Notes under the pieces: generated by a model
The model's input: the letters and a program-made list of their open reading frames with translations, nothing else
What the model was told of the DNA's origin: nothing
Database searches by the model: none
Position numbers and translations under genes: made by a program
Shown: positions 42,983 to 52,710 of the stretch, piece after piece
How positions within the stretch are numbered: position 1 is the stretch's first letter
Layout: each line of letters begins with the position of its first letter
Assembly (NCBI RefSeq): GCF_946479755.1
Contig: NZ_CAMLHC010000004.1
Location: forward strand, 62,001-126,000
Source of the DNA: an uncultured Chitinophaga sp.
GTDB taxonomy: Bacteria; Bacteroidota; Bacteroidia; Chitinophagales; Chitinophagaceae
Reading direction: 5' to 3'
Length of the DNA stretch: 64,000 nucleotides

Positions 42983-45900
42983 ATGAAAAAAAGCTTTTGG
43001 TGGCCTTCTGATATTCCCCGGCGGAATATGAGGAAACTGTTAATGCGTATGAAACTAACCTCCGTATTGCTCTGTGCAGGGTTTTTACAGCTTAGCGCAC
43101 ATGGTTTTTCCCAGGAGCGGCTCACTGTTAATTATAACAATATTAACATTGGAAAGCTCCTGAATGTGATCGGGCAGAAAAGCGACTACACTTTTGTGTA
43201 TAAAAATGCCAGCATCCCTGACCGGAAGATCTCTATTGCCATGAAAGATGCTCCCGTGCGGGACATCCTGGACAAGGCGCTGGAAGGCACCTCGCTGGGG
43301 TACAAGATCATGAAAGACAACCTGATCGTGATCCTGGAAGCCGGTGAAACGGTACAGAACGTTCCCATCAAAGGCCGGATCACCGATGAAGCGGGCAACC
43401 CGCTGATAGGGGTGACCGTACTGGTGAAAGGTACCACCACCGGCGCCAAAACAGACGCCGAAGGCCGGTTTAAGATGGAAGTACCCGAAAATGCCATTAT
43501 CGAATTCTCCTATGTAGGCTATGAGCCGCAACAAATGAAAGTCCATAACGGCGCCTCCTTCAATATCGCCCTGAAAGCCAATTCCAGCGGCCTGAACGAA
43601 GTGGTAGTGGTAGGTTATGGCAAACAGAAAAGAGTGAACCTCAGCGGTGCGGTAGACGCCATTTCCGGTAAGGAACTGGAGAGCCGCCCCATCGCCAATA
43701 TCAACAACGGCTTACAGGGCCTGCTGCCCAACCTGAATATCACCAACGATAACGGCCGCGTATCTTCCGCTTCCAAATTCAATATCCGCGGTGTAACCTC
43801 TATCAACGGCGGCGACCCGTTTATCCTGGTAGACAACATCCCCTTCACCAGTGAGGAAGTGTCCCGCCTGAATCCTGCCGACGTAGAAAGCATCACCGTC
43901 CTGAAAGACGCCGCCTCCGCCGCTATCTATGGCGCCCGCGCCGCCTTCGGCGTGGTGCTCATCACCACCAAATCCGGTAAAGACGGCCGCCTCATCATCA
44001 ACGCCAACACCAACTATGCGGTACGTACCCTCGGACTGGTGCCTAAAATCGTCACCGATCCGCTGACCACCATGGAGTACAAACACGATGCAGCCACCCC
44101 GCTGTACGACCTGTATCCCGCTGCTGAAAGGGCTTATGCACAAAGACTGAAAGACGATCCTTCCCTGCCTAACGTTATTGTCAACCCAACCGATAAAAAC
44201 AAGTGGAGCTACTACGGTACTACCGACTGGCTGCACGAGGTATACCAGAAATCAGCGCCGGCCTACAACGCCAACGTCAGCATCTCCCGCGGCGATGAGA
44301 AACTGAACTACTATTTCTCTGCCGACTACTACTCACAGGATGGTATGCTGCGTTATAACCCGGACAAATACGATCGTTATAACCTGCGCGCCAAAGCCAC
44401 CTACACGTTCAATGACCGTGTCAAAATAGGTAGCAACACCATGTACACCAATACCACGTACGCGCAGCCGTCCAGCACCATGGACTACCTGTTTTTCCAT
44501 AACTCCAACCGTACGCCGTCTCTCAGCGTACCCCGTAACCCGGACGGTACCTGGACTTCCGACGGAGCCGCCCTGCTGGGCAACCTGCAAAGCGGCGGCC
44601 GCTCCAAAGACACCTGGAGTGAGTTCATGACCACCCTCAACGCTGAAGTGGGCATCATCAAAGACATGTGGACCCTGAAAGGGGATGCGACCTTCCGCAG
44701 AGGCAACCAGACCGGTAATACCTACGTGCTGCCGGTAGCCTACCGCACCGGTCCGGACCAGCCGTTCCTGTACACCAACGGTAACAAATCATCTGCCTCC
44801 AATCTCAGCCAGGCGGTGAAATACAACGTGTATAACATCTATACCGACTTCCATAAGACCTTCAATAAAAAACACTATGTGGGAGCACTCCTCGGTTTTA
44901 ACCAGGAATATCACTTCTACGATAAGTTCAACGTTAAAAGGTTGGACCTGATCAGTACCCAGTATCCTACTTCCCAGCTGGCCACCGGTAATATTACCCA
45001 GACCCAGCAAATTGAAGACTGGGCTGTAAGAGGTATCTACTATCGCCTGAACTATATCTTCGACGATAAATATATTGTGGAAGTAAACGGCCGTAACGAC
45101 GGCTCCTCCCGCTTCCGCACCGACCACCGCTGGGGCTTTTTCCCTTCCGGCTCGCTCGCCTGGGTGGTGTCTAAAGAAAACTTCTTCCGTGGCGTTAAAG
45201 ACCGCTTAGGGATCGACTTGCTGAAACTCCGCGGTTCCTACGGCTCCCTCGGCGATCAGCAGTGGGACGCCTACGGCTACATGGAGCGGATGAAAACAAA
45301 TAACATCAACTCGGTGCTCAACGGACAAATTCCGATCGGTGTATTCTCCCCGGCACCTGTAACCGCTACCTATACCTGGCAGACCGTTAAGACGATCAAC
45401 GGCGGTATCGACATCTCCGTACTGAAAGAAAAGTTATCGTTCAGCTATGACCGTTATGTACGCTATACCAACGGTATGTTCGCCAAAAGCCAGGAACTGC
45501 CGGCCGTTTTCGGTGCAGACGCTCCAAGGACCAACTCCGCTGACCTGAAAACCAAAGGATGGGAGATGACCCTGTTCTGGCGCGATCAGTTTAAAATCGG
45601 TAGCGATGATTTCAGCTACGGCGTAAAACTCCTGCTGGCCGACAGCCGTTCTTTCATCACCCGTTATACCAACCCTACCGGTACCCTCGCCAACTACGAC
45701 AACGGCGACATCACCAGGCGGAACTACTATAATGGACAGGAGATAGGCGATATCTGGGGCCTCGAAACAGAAGGTTTCTTCCAGAACGCAGAAGAACTGA
45801 AGTCACACCCCAACCAGGCGAAAGTAGGTTCAGATGACCAACAGTACCTGTTCTACGTAGGTGACCTGAAATTCCGGGACCTCAACGGCGACGGTGTGAT

Positions 45901-46450
45901 CGACTATGGCGACAATACCGTTTCCAACCCCGGCGATCGCAGGATCATCGGTAACAGCGCTCCCCGCCTGCCTTACAGCATCGATCTGACAGCTTCCTAT
46001 AAAGGATTTGATTTCCGTGCACTGATACAGGGCATCGGTAAAAGAGACTGGTATCCGGGCGCCGGCAACCACTATTTCTGGGGCGTATATGCGCAGCCGT
46101 GGACAAACGTGCAGGTGCACAATATGGACAGATGGACACCGGAAACACCCAACGGTTACTTCCCGCGCCTGAAATCCTACATCGCAGAAGATGCTACCGA
46201 ACTGGGCGCACCGCAGACAAGATATCTGCAGAATGCCGCTTACACCCGTCTGAAGAACGTAACGCTGGGCTACACCCTGCCGAAGTCACTCACCGGAAGA
46301 GCGAAGATCAACCGGTTACGCATCTACGTAGCGGCAGAAAACATCTTCACCATCTCCCACCTGAAAGCCAATATTGATCCGGAAGGCCTGGATGGATCGG
46401 TATATCCTTATCAGAAAACGTATTCGTGCGGATTGAACCTGAACTTTTAA
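42983..46450 (+). CDS. SusC/RagA TonB-linked outer-membrane protein with STN domain
   Basis: The 1155-residue protein has a signal region (about 1-45), an STN domain (about 50-115, NINIGKLLNVIGQKSDYTFVYKN), a carboxypeptidase-regulatory-like domain (about 125-205, IKGRITDEAGNPLIGVTV), the SusC box LNEVVVVGYGKQKRVNLSGA near 207, the plug with PFILVDNIPF and VLKDAASAAIYGARAAFGVV, and the barrel ending TYSCGLNLNF. The start at 42983 (MKKSFWWPSD) gives a long N-terminal extension before the hydrophobic core; MRMKLTSVLL inside it is an alternative start. It partners the SusD at 46471. Confidence 0.94.
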   Translation: MKKSFWWPSDIPRRNMRKLLMRMKLTSVLLCAGFLQLSAHGFSQERLTVNYNNINIGKLLNVIGQKSDYTFVYKNASIPDRKISIAMKDAPVRDILDKALEGTSLGYKIMKDNLIVILEAGETVQNVPIKGRITDEAGNPLIGVTVLVKGTTTGAKTDAEGRFKMEVPENAIIEFSYVGYEPQQMKVHNGASFNIALKANSSGLNEVVVVGYGKQKRVNLSGAVDAISGKELESRPIANINNGLQGLLPNLNITNDNGRVSSASKFNIRGVTSINGGDPFILVDNIPFTSEEVSRLNPADVESITVLKDAASAAIYGARAAFGVVLITTKSGKDGRLIINANTNYAVRTLGLVPKIVTDPLTTMEYKHDAATPLYDLYPAAERAYAQRLKDDPSLPNVIVNPTDKNKWSYYGTTDWLHEVYQKSAPAYNANVSISRGDEKLNYYFSADYYSQDGMLRYNPDKYDRYNLRAKATYTFNDRVKIGSNTMYTNTTYAQPSSTMDYLFFHNSNRTPSLSVPRNPDGTWTSDGAALLGNLQSGGRSKDTWSEFMTTLNAEVGIIKDMWTLKGDATFRRGNQTGNTYVLPVAYRTGPDQPFLYTNGNKSSASNLSQAVKYNVYNIYTDFHKTFNKKHYVGALLGFNQEYHFYDKFNVKRLDLISTQYPTSQLATGNITQTQQIEDWAVRGIYYRLNYIFDDKYIVEVNGRNDGSSRFRTDHRWGFFPSGSLAWVVSKENFFRGVKDRLGIDLLKLRGSYGSLGDQQWDAYGYMERMKTNNINSVLNGQIPIGVFSPAPVTATYTWQTVKTINGGIDISVLKEKLSFSYDRYVRYTNGMFAKSQELPAVFGADAPRTNSADLKTKGWEMTLFWRDQFKIGSDDFSYGVKLLLADSRSFITRYTNPTGTLANYDNGDITRRNYYNGQEIGDIWGLETEGFFQNAEELKSHPNQAKVGSDDQQYLFYVGDLKFRDLNGDGVIDYGDNTVSNPGDRRIIGNSAPRLPYSIDLTASYKGFDFRALIQGIGKRDWYPGAGNHYFWGVYAQPWTNVQVHNMDRWTPETPNGYFPRLKSYIAEDATELGAPQTRYLQNAAYTRLKNVTLGYTLPKSLTGRAKINRLRIYVAAENIFTISHLKANIDPEGLDGSVYPYQKTYSCGLNLNF

Positions 46451-46470
46451 TTAAAGCAAAAAAGTGCAAC

Positions 46471-48267
46471 ATGAAAAACAAGCGGCTTATTATACCATTC
46501 CTCATATTGGGTTGTGCAGCGGTTTCCTGTAACAAGGATTTCCTGCAAAGAATGCCACAGACGGAGATCACACCGGATGCCTATTTTAAAACGCCGGGCG
46601 ACCTGCAGACTTACGTGAATGGGTTGTACGACGATAACCTGTCTGCCCCTTATGAAGACAATAACTCAGACAACGTTTCCGGCAACACCGGCAGCGAGAT
46701 AGATAAACTGATACACGGGACCCTGGATGCCACCACCGTGGGCGGCTGGGATAACTGGAAGCAGCTGCGTAATATCAACTACCTGCTGGACAACGTGCAT
46801 AAAACACAAGGTGACGCCATTGAAATAAAACACTATACCGGTGTGGCCCGTTATTTCCGTGCCCGCTTCTATGCAGACATGATCGCCCGTTACTCCGATG
46901 TGCCTTTCTATGGCCACGTGATGAGCGACATCGATCCGGATATGTATAAAGGGCGCGACCCGCGGGCAAGCGTGGCAGATTCGGTACTGGCCGACCTGCA
47001 GTTTGCCGTAGACAACATCAAAGCGGATAATAAAGACAACGGTACGCTGGTAAACAAATACACCGCGCTGGCGCTGATGTCCCGCTATTGCCTGTTTGAA
47101 GGCACTTTCCGCCGCTATCATCCTGAGCTGAAGCTGCAGGCTACCGCCGACGTATGGCTGAAAAAAGCGGCATGGGCTTCCGAGCAGATCATGGCCAGCA
47201 GCCGTTATGACATCTACAATACCGGTAAAGGCGGCGCCGATTACCGCGCGCTGTTTGCCAGCACCACCCTGGCCAATAACAAAGAGGCGATCCAGTGGCG
47301 GGACTATCCGCAGAGCCTTGGAAAGGGCAATAACACCCACAGCGTATTGGGCTGGACGTGGTCACTCAGCCAAAGCCTGGTGTATAGCTACCTGATGACA
47401 GACGGTACCCCGTTTACTTCCCAGCCGGGTTATAACAAGATGGATTACACCACTACCTTTAAAAACCGTGACCCCCGCCTCGCAGAAACAGTGGCCTATC
47501 CCGGTTTCAGCACCACACAGGACAACAATCCCTATATCGCTAAGCCGAACCTCGGCGGCTATGACCAGCTGAAATTCTATCCCCGCGATCCGAAACAACG
47601 GCAGGGGTGGGACGCTAACTACACTGCGTTGCCGGTATACCGTTATGCAGAAGTGCTGCTGAACTACGCCGAAGCCAAAGCCGAACTGCTGGAGCTGTCG
47701 CAGGCCGATCTGGACAAATCCGTGAACCTGCTGCGCCGCCGCGTGCAGATGCCGGATCTGAGCATGGTGGCCGCTAACGGCAACCCTGATCCGGTGATGA
47801 GCAATCAATATAACGTGACCAGCGCCAACAAAGGCGTGATCCTCGAGATCCGCCGCGAACGCAGGGTGGAAATGGCCTGCGAAGGGCAACGGCTGAATGA
47901 CATCAACCGCTGGGCTGCCGGCGCCCGTCTCAAAGAAGCTCCTGCCGGCATGTATGTGGCCGGAATGGGCGGTATTGATATGACCGGCGACGGTGTAGCG
48001 GATATCGCTATCCTGCCGAACACCACAGACACCTCTTCCATCGCGGGACTGCCTGCGGATGTGAGAGCACGCCTGAGCCGTTTCTACCTGGTTGACAAAA
48101 ACGGTGGTCAGAACAATTTCTACCTGGAGAATGGTAACAGCGGTCATATCCTTTTTGCCGCAGACCGCGCAGGACGTACCTTTACAGAACCTAAGTTTTA
48201 CTATCGCCCGATCCCTAAGCAGCAACTGGTACTGAATAACAAGTTGCAGCAGATCATGGGCTGGTAA
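46471..48267 (+). CDS. RagB/SusD-family outer-membrane lipoprotein
   Basis: The 598-residue lipoprotein begins MKNKRLIIPFLILGCAAVSC, then NKDFLQRMPQTEITPDAYF. SusD features are INYLLDNVHKTQ, YTGVARYFRARFYADMIARYSDVPFY near 125 and RRERRVEMACEGQRLNDINRW near 460. It is longer than most SusD proteins, with a C-terminal extra segment. ATG 46471 lies 20 bp after the SusC stop. A long hairpin follows before the phosphoesterase gene. Confidence 0.93.
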   Translation: MKNKRLIIPFLILGCAAVSCNKDFLQRMPQTEITPDAYFKTPGDLQTYVNGLYDDNLSAPYEDNNSDNVSGNTGSEIDKLIHGTLDATTVGGWDNWKQLRNINYLLDNVHKTQGDAIEIKHYTGVARYFRARFYADMIARYSDVPFYGHVMSDIDPDMYKGRDPRASVADSVLADLQFAVDNIKADNKDNGTLVNKYTALALMSRYCLFEGTFRRYHPELKLQATADVWLKKAAWASEQIMASSRYDIYNTGKGGADYRALFASTTLANNKEAIQWRDYPQSLGKGNNTHSVLGWTWSLSQSLVYSYLMTDGTPFTSQPGYNKMDYTTTFKNRDPRLAETVAYPGFSTTQDNNPYIAKPNLGGYDQLKFYPRDPKQRQGWDANYTALPVYRYAEVLLNYAEAKAELLELSQADLDKSVNLLRRRVQMPDLSMVAANGNPDPVMSNQYNVTSANKGVILEIRRERRVEMACEGQRLNDINRWAAGARLKEAPAGMYVAGMGGIDMTGDGVADIAILPNTTDTSSIAGLPADVRARLSRFYLVDKNGGQNNFYLENGNSGHILFAADRAGRTFTEPKFYYRPIPKQQLVLNNKLQQIMGW

Positions 48268-48283
48268 TCACAGACCGTAAAAC

Positions 48284-48383
48284 ACGAATTACAGATAGCG
48301 AATTTTGCGGAGACGCCTGTCAGTCCTTATTGTTTCATATTGACAGGTATCCGCGGTTCGCCATCTGTAGTTCGTATTTTTTT
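48284..48383 (+). terminator. Long imperfect hairpin with T tail between susD and the phosphoesterase gene
   Basis: Arms of about 35-38 bases (48284-48321 and 48341-48375) are complementary apart from a few mismatches and small bulges. They close an A/T-rich loop and are followed by eight T (48376-48383 region). The hairpin ends about 17 bases before the next start codon, so it probably reduces rather than abolishes read-through. Confidence 0.7.
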
Positions 48384-48399
48384 TATATAAACATTGACA

Positions 48400-50856
48400 A
48401 TGAAAAAGATTTTGTTTGCTTTCCTGTCCTGTTGCACCCTGCATACCGCCGTGGCGCAAAGTTTTTCAGGAGCCGTATTCCTCGATGGCAATGCCAACGG
48501 CAAACAGGACGCTGCTGAAGCCGGTCTCCCCGGGGTAAAAGTATCTGACGGCCTCTCTGTAACCGTTACTGACAAAACCGGCCGCTTCCGGCTGCCGGGA
48601 CATGCACGTGCCCGTTTTGTGTTTATCACTACGCCCGCCGGTTACCGTACCACGAGAGAATTTTATATCCATACAGACAGCAGCCGCACGGCCTATGACT
48701 TTGGCCTGCAGGCCAGCGGTAAAGCGGTGGGAGAGAAAGCGAAGTTTGTAAGGCTGGCAGATACGGAAACCACGCAGTTCAACAACTGGATGACCGAAGC
48801 CAAAGAATATGCCCGCAACGAAAACGCCGACTTCATGATCCACACCGGGGATATCTGCTACGAGAAAGGCATGGCCTTTCACGCACAGCATGTCAACACC
48901 CGTACGATGGGACTACCGGTTTATTATTGCATCGGCAACCACGATCTCGTGAAAGGGCCTTATGGCGAAGCGTTGTACGAATCCCTCTTTGGACCGGTGT
49001 TTTATTCCTTTGAAGCAGGTCCTGCCCACTTTATTGTAACCCCCATGCGTTATGGCGATTATCAGCCTTCCTATACGCTGGAAGACGTGGTGAAGTGGCT
49101 GAAGAATGACCTGGCACATGCCGATCCGGCCAAGCCGGTGATCGTGTTTAACCACGACCTGCTTACCTACGACACGCTGTTTGCCGTACGTGCCGGCAAT
49201 GACAGCATCAACCTGAACGAGCATAACCTGAAAGCATGGATCTACGGCCACTGGCATATCAACTTCGCGCGTACCCATGGCAACACCGGCATCCGCTCGC
49301 TCTGCGCGGCACCGCCGCCCGATGGAGGCATCGATAACTCCGCCTCCAACTTCGATGTGGTAGATATCGATAAAAACGGTATTTCGTTGGTACAACGCCG
49401 TTATACCTATGTGGAAAACCAGCTCACCCTGGTGTCTCCGACAGTCAACGGTACCGCCTTTGATCAGGATAAGATGGTGGTGAGCGTAAATGCCTATCAT
49501 ACCGCTTCTCCGGTGAAAGCGGTGCGTTTCCGTATGTTCGATAAAAAAGGCCATCTGTTGAAGGAGCTGCCGCTGCAGCAGCGTACCGACTGGAACTGGG
49601 GCGCTGCCACCGCGGTACCGGCCGCCGGCAAAAACGACGTATATACGGCCACGGTAGAGGCCACCCTTGGTACCGGCCGTATTCTCTTTACCCGTGATAC
49701 GTTCCGGCTGGCAAAGACAACGCTGCCGGCAGTTAAAAGCGCCGAATGGCCGGAAGTGCTCCAAAACGCACAACGTACAGGCGTTACCCGTCTTTCTGCT
49801 CCGGGAACGCTGGCCCTGAAATGGACAGCCAATATTGGTGGTAACATCTGGAAGTCATCTCCCATCTGTGCCGAAGGCAAAATATTTGTGGGTACCATCG
49901 ACGACGAAGGCAACAACCACAGTTATATCACCGCGCTGGACGCTACTACCGGCCGTTTGCTGTGGCAATTCACCGCCGGTAACTCCATCAAACACAGCAT
50001 GAGCTACAGCGAAGGAACGGTACTGGCCACCGACGCAGAAGGGGTGACCTACGCGCTGGAAGCGGCTACCGGCAAGCTCCGCTGGAAACACCAGGGACAT
50101 CAGCAGGCGCTGCCCGGGTACAACTCCGGCGGCGTGGCACAGCAGGGCGTTTATTACACCGGCGCAGGACACAACCTGCAGGCGCTGGACATCCGCACCG
50201 GCGCCGTGAAATGGACCAACCGCGACTGGACCGGTGGGGAAGGAACACCCGCGGCCATGGCCCTGCGCAACGGTCAGCTGATCACCGGTTCCAACTGGAG
50301 CCACCTCTATGCGCATGATGCCGCTACCGGCCGCGTACAATGGAAACGCAACGATGAAGGCATCCGCTTCCGCAGTGGTACGCCTGCTTTCTTCGACGAT
50401 AAGCTGTATGTGCACGGGATCAACAAACTGCATGTGCTGGAACCCGCTACCGGCAAAACGATCGACAGTATCCCGGTGACCGCCGAACTGAAAACCATGA
50501 CGGCGCCACTGGTGACGGCGCAATACATCATCACCAGTACCGCCTCCGGCGGGATGATCGCTTTCGATAAACAGACCAAAGCGCAGGTATGGCAGTTTGT
50601 GCCGGGAGAAGCACTGTTCTACACCGCTCCCTATACTTCACCATCTTCCGCAACGATAGAGTCTACACCGCTGTTAGCCGGAAACCGGTTGCTGGTAGGG
50701 GCCTCCGACGGGTTTGTATATGTAGTGGACCTTGCTTCCGGAAAGATGCTGCGCCGTATTGCAGCAGGAGCACCGGTATTTGCCGATATGGCCGTTTACA
50801 ACGGGATGTTGTATGTGGCGGATTTTTCAGGTAATGTGAATGCCTATACGTTGTAG
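48400..50856 (+). CDS. Secreted metallophosphoesterase fused to a PQQ-type beta-propeller
   Basis: The 818-residue product has a signal peptide (about 1-21, ending VAQ), a MetallophosN-like beta domain (about 23-105, with FLDGNANGKQDAAEAGLPGV), a calcineurin-like phosphoesterase domain (about 110-330; motifs HTGD, GNHD, FNHDL and GHWH are seen in order, although the first DxH motif is not obvious), a MetallophosC-like domain (about 345-435) and a PQQ/BamB-like propeller (about 455-818, with repeats such as LDATTGRLLWQF). It probably hydrolyses a phosphate ester or diester outside the cytoplasm, linked to the SusC/SusD pair upstream. Confidence 0.9.
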   Translation: MKKILFAFLSCCTLHTAVAQSFSGAVFLDGNANGKQDAAEAGLPGVKVSDGLSVTVTDKTGRFRLPGHARARFVFITTPAGYRTTREFYIHTDSSRTAYDFGLQASGKAVGEKAKFVRLADTETTQFNNWMTEAKEYARNENADFMIHTGDICYEKGMAFHAQHVNTRTMGLPVYYCIGNHDLVKGPYGEALYESLFGPVFYSFEAGPAHFIVTPMRYGDYQPSYTLEDVVKWLKNDLAHADPAKPVIVFNHDLLTYDTLFAVRAGNDSINLNEHNLKAWIYGHWHINFARTHGNTGIRSLCAAPPPDGGIDNSASNFDVVDIDKNGISLVQRRYTYVENQLTLVSPTVNGTAFDQDKMVVSVNAYHTASPVKAVRFRMFDKKGHLLKELPLQQRTDWNWGAATAVPAAGKNDVYTATVEATLGTGRILFTRDTFRLAKTTLPAVKSAEWPEVLQNAQRTGVTRLSAPGTLALKWTANIGGNIWKSSPICAEGKIFVGTIDDEGNNHSYITALDATTGRLLWQFTAGNSIKHSMSYSEGTVLATDAEGVTYALEAATGKLRWKHQGHQQALPGYNSGGVAQQGVYYTGAGHNLQALDIRTGAVKWTNRDWTGGEGTPAAMALRNGQLITGSNWSHLYAHDAATGRVQWKRNDEGIRFRSGTPAFFDDKLYVHGINKLHVLEPATGKTIDSIPVTAELKTMTAPLVTAQYIITSTASGGMIAFDKQTKAQVWQFVPGEALFYTAPYTSPSSATIESTPLLAGNRLLVGASDGFVYVVDLASGKMLRRIAAGAPVFADMAVYNGMLYVADFSGNVNAYTL

Positions 50857-50878
50857 GAACATGTTTAACGATAAACAA

Positions 50879-50909
50879 CAAAGCCAGGAACAGACAGTTC
50901 CTGGCTTTG
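50879..50909. terminator. Bidirectional hairpin terminator
   Basis: Perfect 13-bp arms (50879-50891 and 50897-50909, loop AGACA) sit between the convergent phosphoesterase and YiaA/B-type genes. Confidence 0.75.
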
Positions 50910-50933
50910 CTTATTCAACTGGTGTGATGCGTC

Positions 50934-51350
50934 TTATTGCAGATCGTTGTTTCTGGCCTCTTTCATGGCCGCCTGGCTGTCACGGGTGTTTTTCTGTACC
51001 GCGATAGCTCCGAAAATACTCAACAGGAAAGCGAATGCGTAGAATCCTTTTTCGCTGGGCAGGAGGGTGGCGTTCCATAAACCGATGATCAGGAGCACGA
51101 TGGCGATCAGCATGGATACCCAGCTGATGCCGTAGTACATATCCGTTACCGGGATATTCTCCAGCCTGTCACGTACGCATTTCTGCACGGATACCGCCGC
51201 GAACAGCGCATACATCAGTATGGTGAAATAATAACCTTTTTCATTCAGTTGCATGGTAGCATTCCACAGTCCGATAAGGTATCCCACAACCCCGGCGAGC
51301 AGTCCTACCCAGGATGTGGCGATAAATGCCATTGATGGTTTTTGTTTCAT
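50934..51350 (-). CDS. YiaA/YiaB-type inner-membrane protein
   Basis: The 138-residue product has two copies of a two-helix unit (about 8-55 and 72-120), each with a GLWNA.(M/L)...EKG(Y/F)Y motif, as in the YiaA/YiaB family. The two halves share the pattern S(W)V..L.....L.IGLWNAT. It resides in the inner membrane; its role is unknown in any organism. The gene is monocistronic. Confidence 0.88.
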   Translation of the reverse strand: MKQKPSMAFIATSWVGLLAGVVGYLIGLWNATMQLNEKGYYFTILMYALFAAVSVQKCVRDRLENIPVTDMYYGISWVSMLIAIVLLIIGLWNATLLPSEKGFYAFAFLLSIFGAIAVQKNTRDSQAAMKEARNNDLQ

Positions 51351-51492
51351 GGATTAATTGTTGTTAATAAAAAGGATGAACGTTTGTGGTGATAAGGATA
51401 TCTCCGTTGATATATTTTACAATATAATAATACTATTTATTTCTGATACCGGGAGGTATGTTGAGGAGAAAGACGATTGGGTTACCAAATAA

Positions 51493-51517
51493 AAATCCCG
51501 GGCGTTACCCGGGATTT
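51493..51517 (-). terminator. Terminator for the initiator tRNA
   Basis: Perfect 10-bp arms (51493-51502 and 51508-51517), read on the minus strand after the tRNA, are followed by a T-rich stretch. Confidence 0.8.
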
Positions 51518-51523
51518 CTTTTG

Positions 51524-51595
<72 letters not shown>

Positions 51596-51774
51596 ATGAG
51601 GTTGCAAATGTAGACAATAAAATCAAACTACAAAATTTAACATAAAGTTTTTTTGTTGTTAACACACACGAAAATGTGAGCATTATCGGGAAGATGGAAA
51701 ATTTGTAATCGTTTGTATTGCTTACTGGTAGTGTGTTTTAGCGCAATGTTCTGTTGGTGTTTGTGCAGCAGTAA

Positions 51775-51811
51775 GTTGACTGAAAAAACTTTTTTATTTT
51801 TTTCAGTCAAC
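51775..51811. terminator. A/T-flanked hairpin after the NIPSNAP gene
   Basis: Perfect 14-bp arms (51775-51788 and 51798-51811) with A-run and T-run at the loop side lie 23 bases after the minus-strand NIPSNAP stop. Confidence 0.6.
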
Positions 51812-51833
51812 GGAAGATAACCGGCAAACGGCA

Positions 51834-52601
51834 TTATATATCAGAATAATCTGTTGGATGCAAAAAGATGATTTCTGATTTGGACACGTTGTGTGCATAC
51901 TCCGGCATTGCTGACAGTTTCTTCCAGCCGGGGTCTGCAGAAAAGGATTTCCAGTGGGCATCACGATCGGCCTTATTGTTGAACGTGGTCATGTACATCA
52001 GGTTGGGCATGCGGCTGCCGGAGAGCACGGAGCCATAAAACACCGCGTTGAAGCCCAGCTGCCGGAAGATATTAATTTCGCCGCCTTCATTAAACATCTT
52101 CACTTTGTTGACATGATATTGTTCGGTAGGGCTTTCATAACTGCGCAATTCGTATATCCGTTCGGTTTTGGGAGATGACAGGGCGGGCATCGTCATCACC
52201 GGCGCATCGGGGAATGCCTGCAGTAATATGGATTCCAGCCGGCTGTAAGGAATATCGTTCCAGGCGGCATCCAGGTAAGGGCGCCCGGAATCCCAAAAAG
52301 CTTTGTCAGCTGCCAGCTTCTTATCCAGTTGTAATAATTGGTCCATATTCCGGAAAGGTACCAGCACATAGATGCGTATATCGGCAGTATCTGTTGTTAC
52401 CGGCTTAAAAACACCTACGGTGCTGATACCGGCGCGATGCAGTGCCGGAAGGTAAGCCGTTTGCAGAAAGCTGTCTACCCGCGCTTCCTGGGCGGCGGTT
52501 TTCAGGTGATAGATTTTAATCTGATAGAGTTGCCTTTCTTTGGCCATCAGCTGGATGCAGCCCAGCAGGAGGGCCGTCAGCAGGAACGTGGAAAATTTCA
52601 T
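51834..52601 (-). CDS. NIPSNAP-family secreted protein
   Basis: The 255-residue product begins MKFSTFLLTALLLGCIQLMA (signal peptide), followed by two ferredoxin-like NIPSNAP repeats: about 22-125 (YQIKIYHLKTAAQEARVDSFL) and about 140-250 (IYELRSYESPTEQYHVNKVKMF, LMYMTTFNNKADRDAHW). The biochemical role of NIPSNAP proteins is not settled. ATG 52601 gives a proper signal peptide; the frame opens further upstream, but without a plausible start. It is divergent from the gene at 52711. Confidence 0.88.
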   Translation of the reverse strand: MKFSTFLLTALLLGCIQLMAKERQLYQIKIYHLKTAAQEARVDSFLQTAYLPALHRAGISTVGVFKPVTTDTADIRIYVLVPFRNMDQLLQLDKKLAADKAFWDSGRPYLDAAWNDIPYSRLESILLQAFPDAPVMTMPALSSPKTERIYELRSYESPTEQYHVNKVKMFNEGGEINIFRQLGFNAVFYGSVLSGSRMPNLMYMTTFNNKADRDAHWKSFSADPGWKKLSAMPEYAHNVSKSEIIFLHPTDYSDI

Positions 52602-52670
52602 GTGCGATGGTTTATGTTCAACAAAATAATCGATTTCGGCCGGGAATACTAGTCGCAGCGATGAATACAT

Positions 52671-52678
52671 TATTTTTG
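52671..52678 (+). promoter_or_regulatory. -7 box upstream of the gene at 52711
   Basis: TATTTTTG matches TAnnTTTG 33 bases before the ATG. No convincing -33 box is seen. Confidence 0.4.
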
Positions 52679-52710
52679 GAGAATTCTGTATTACTATAAA
52701 AATTGATATT

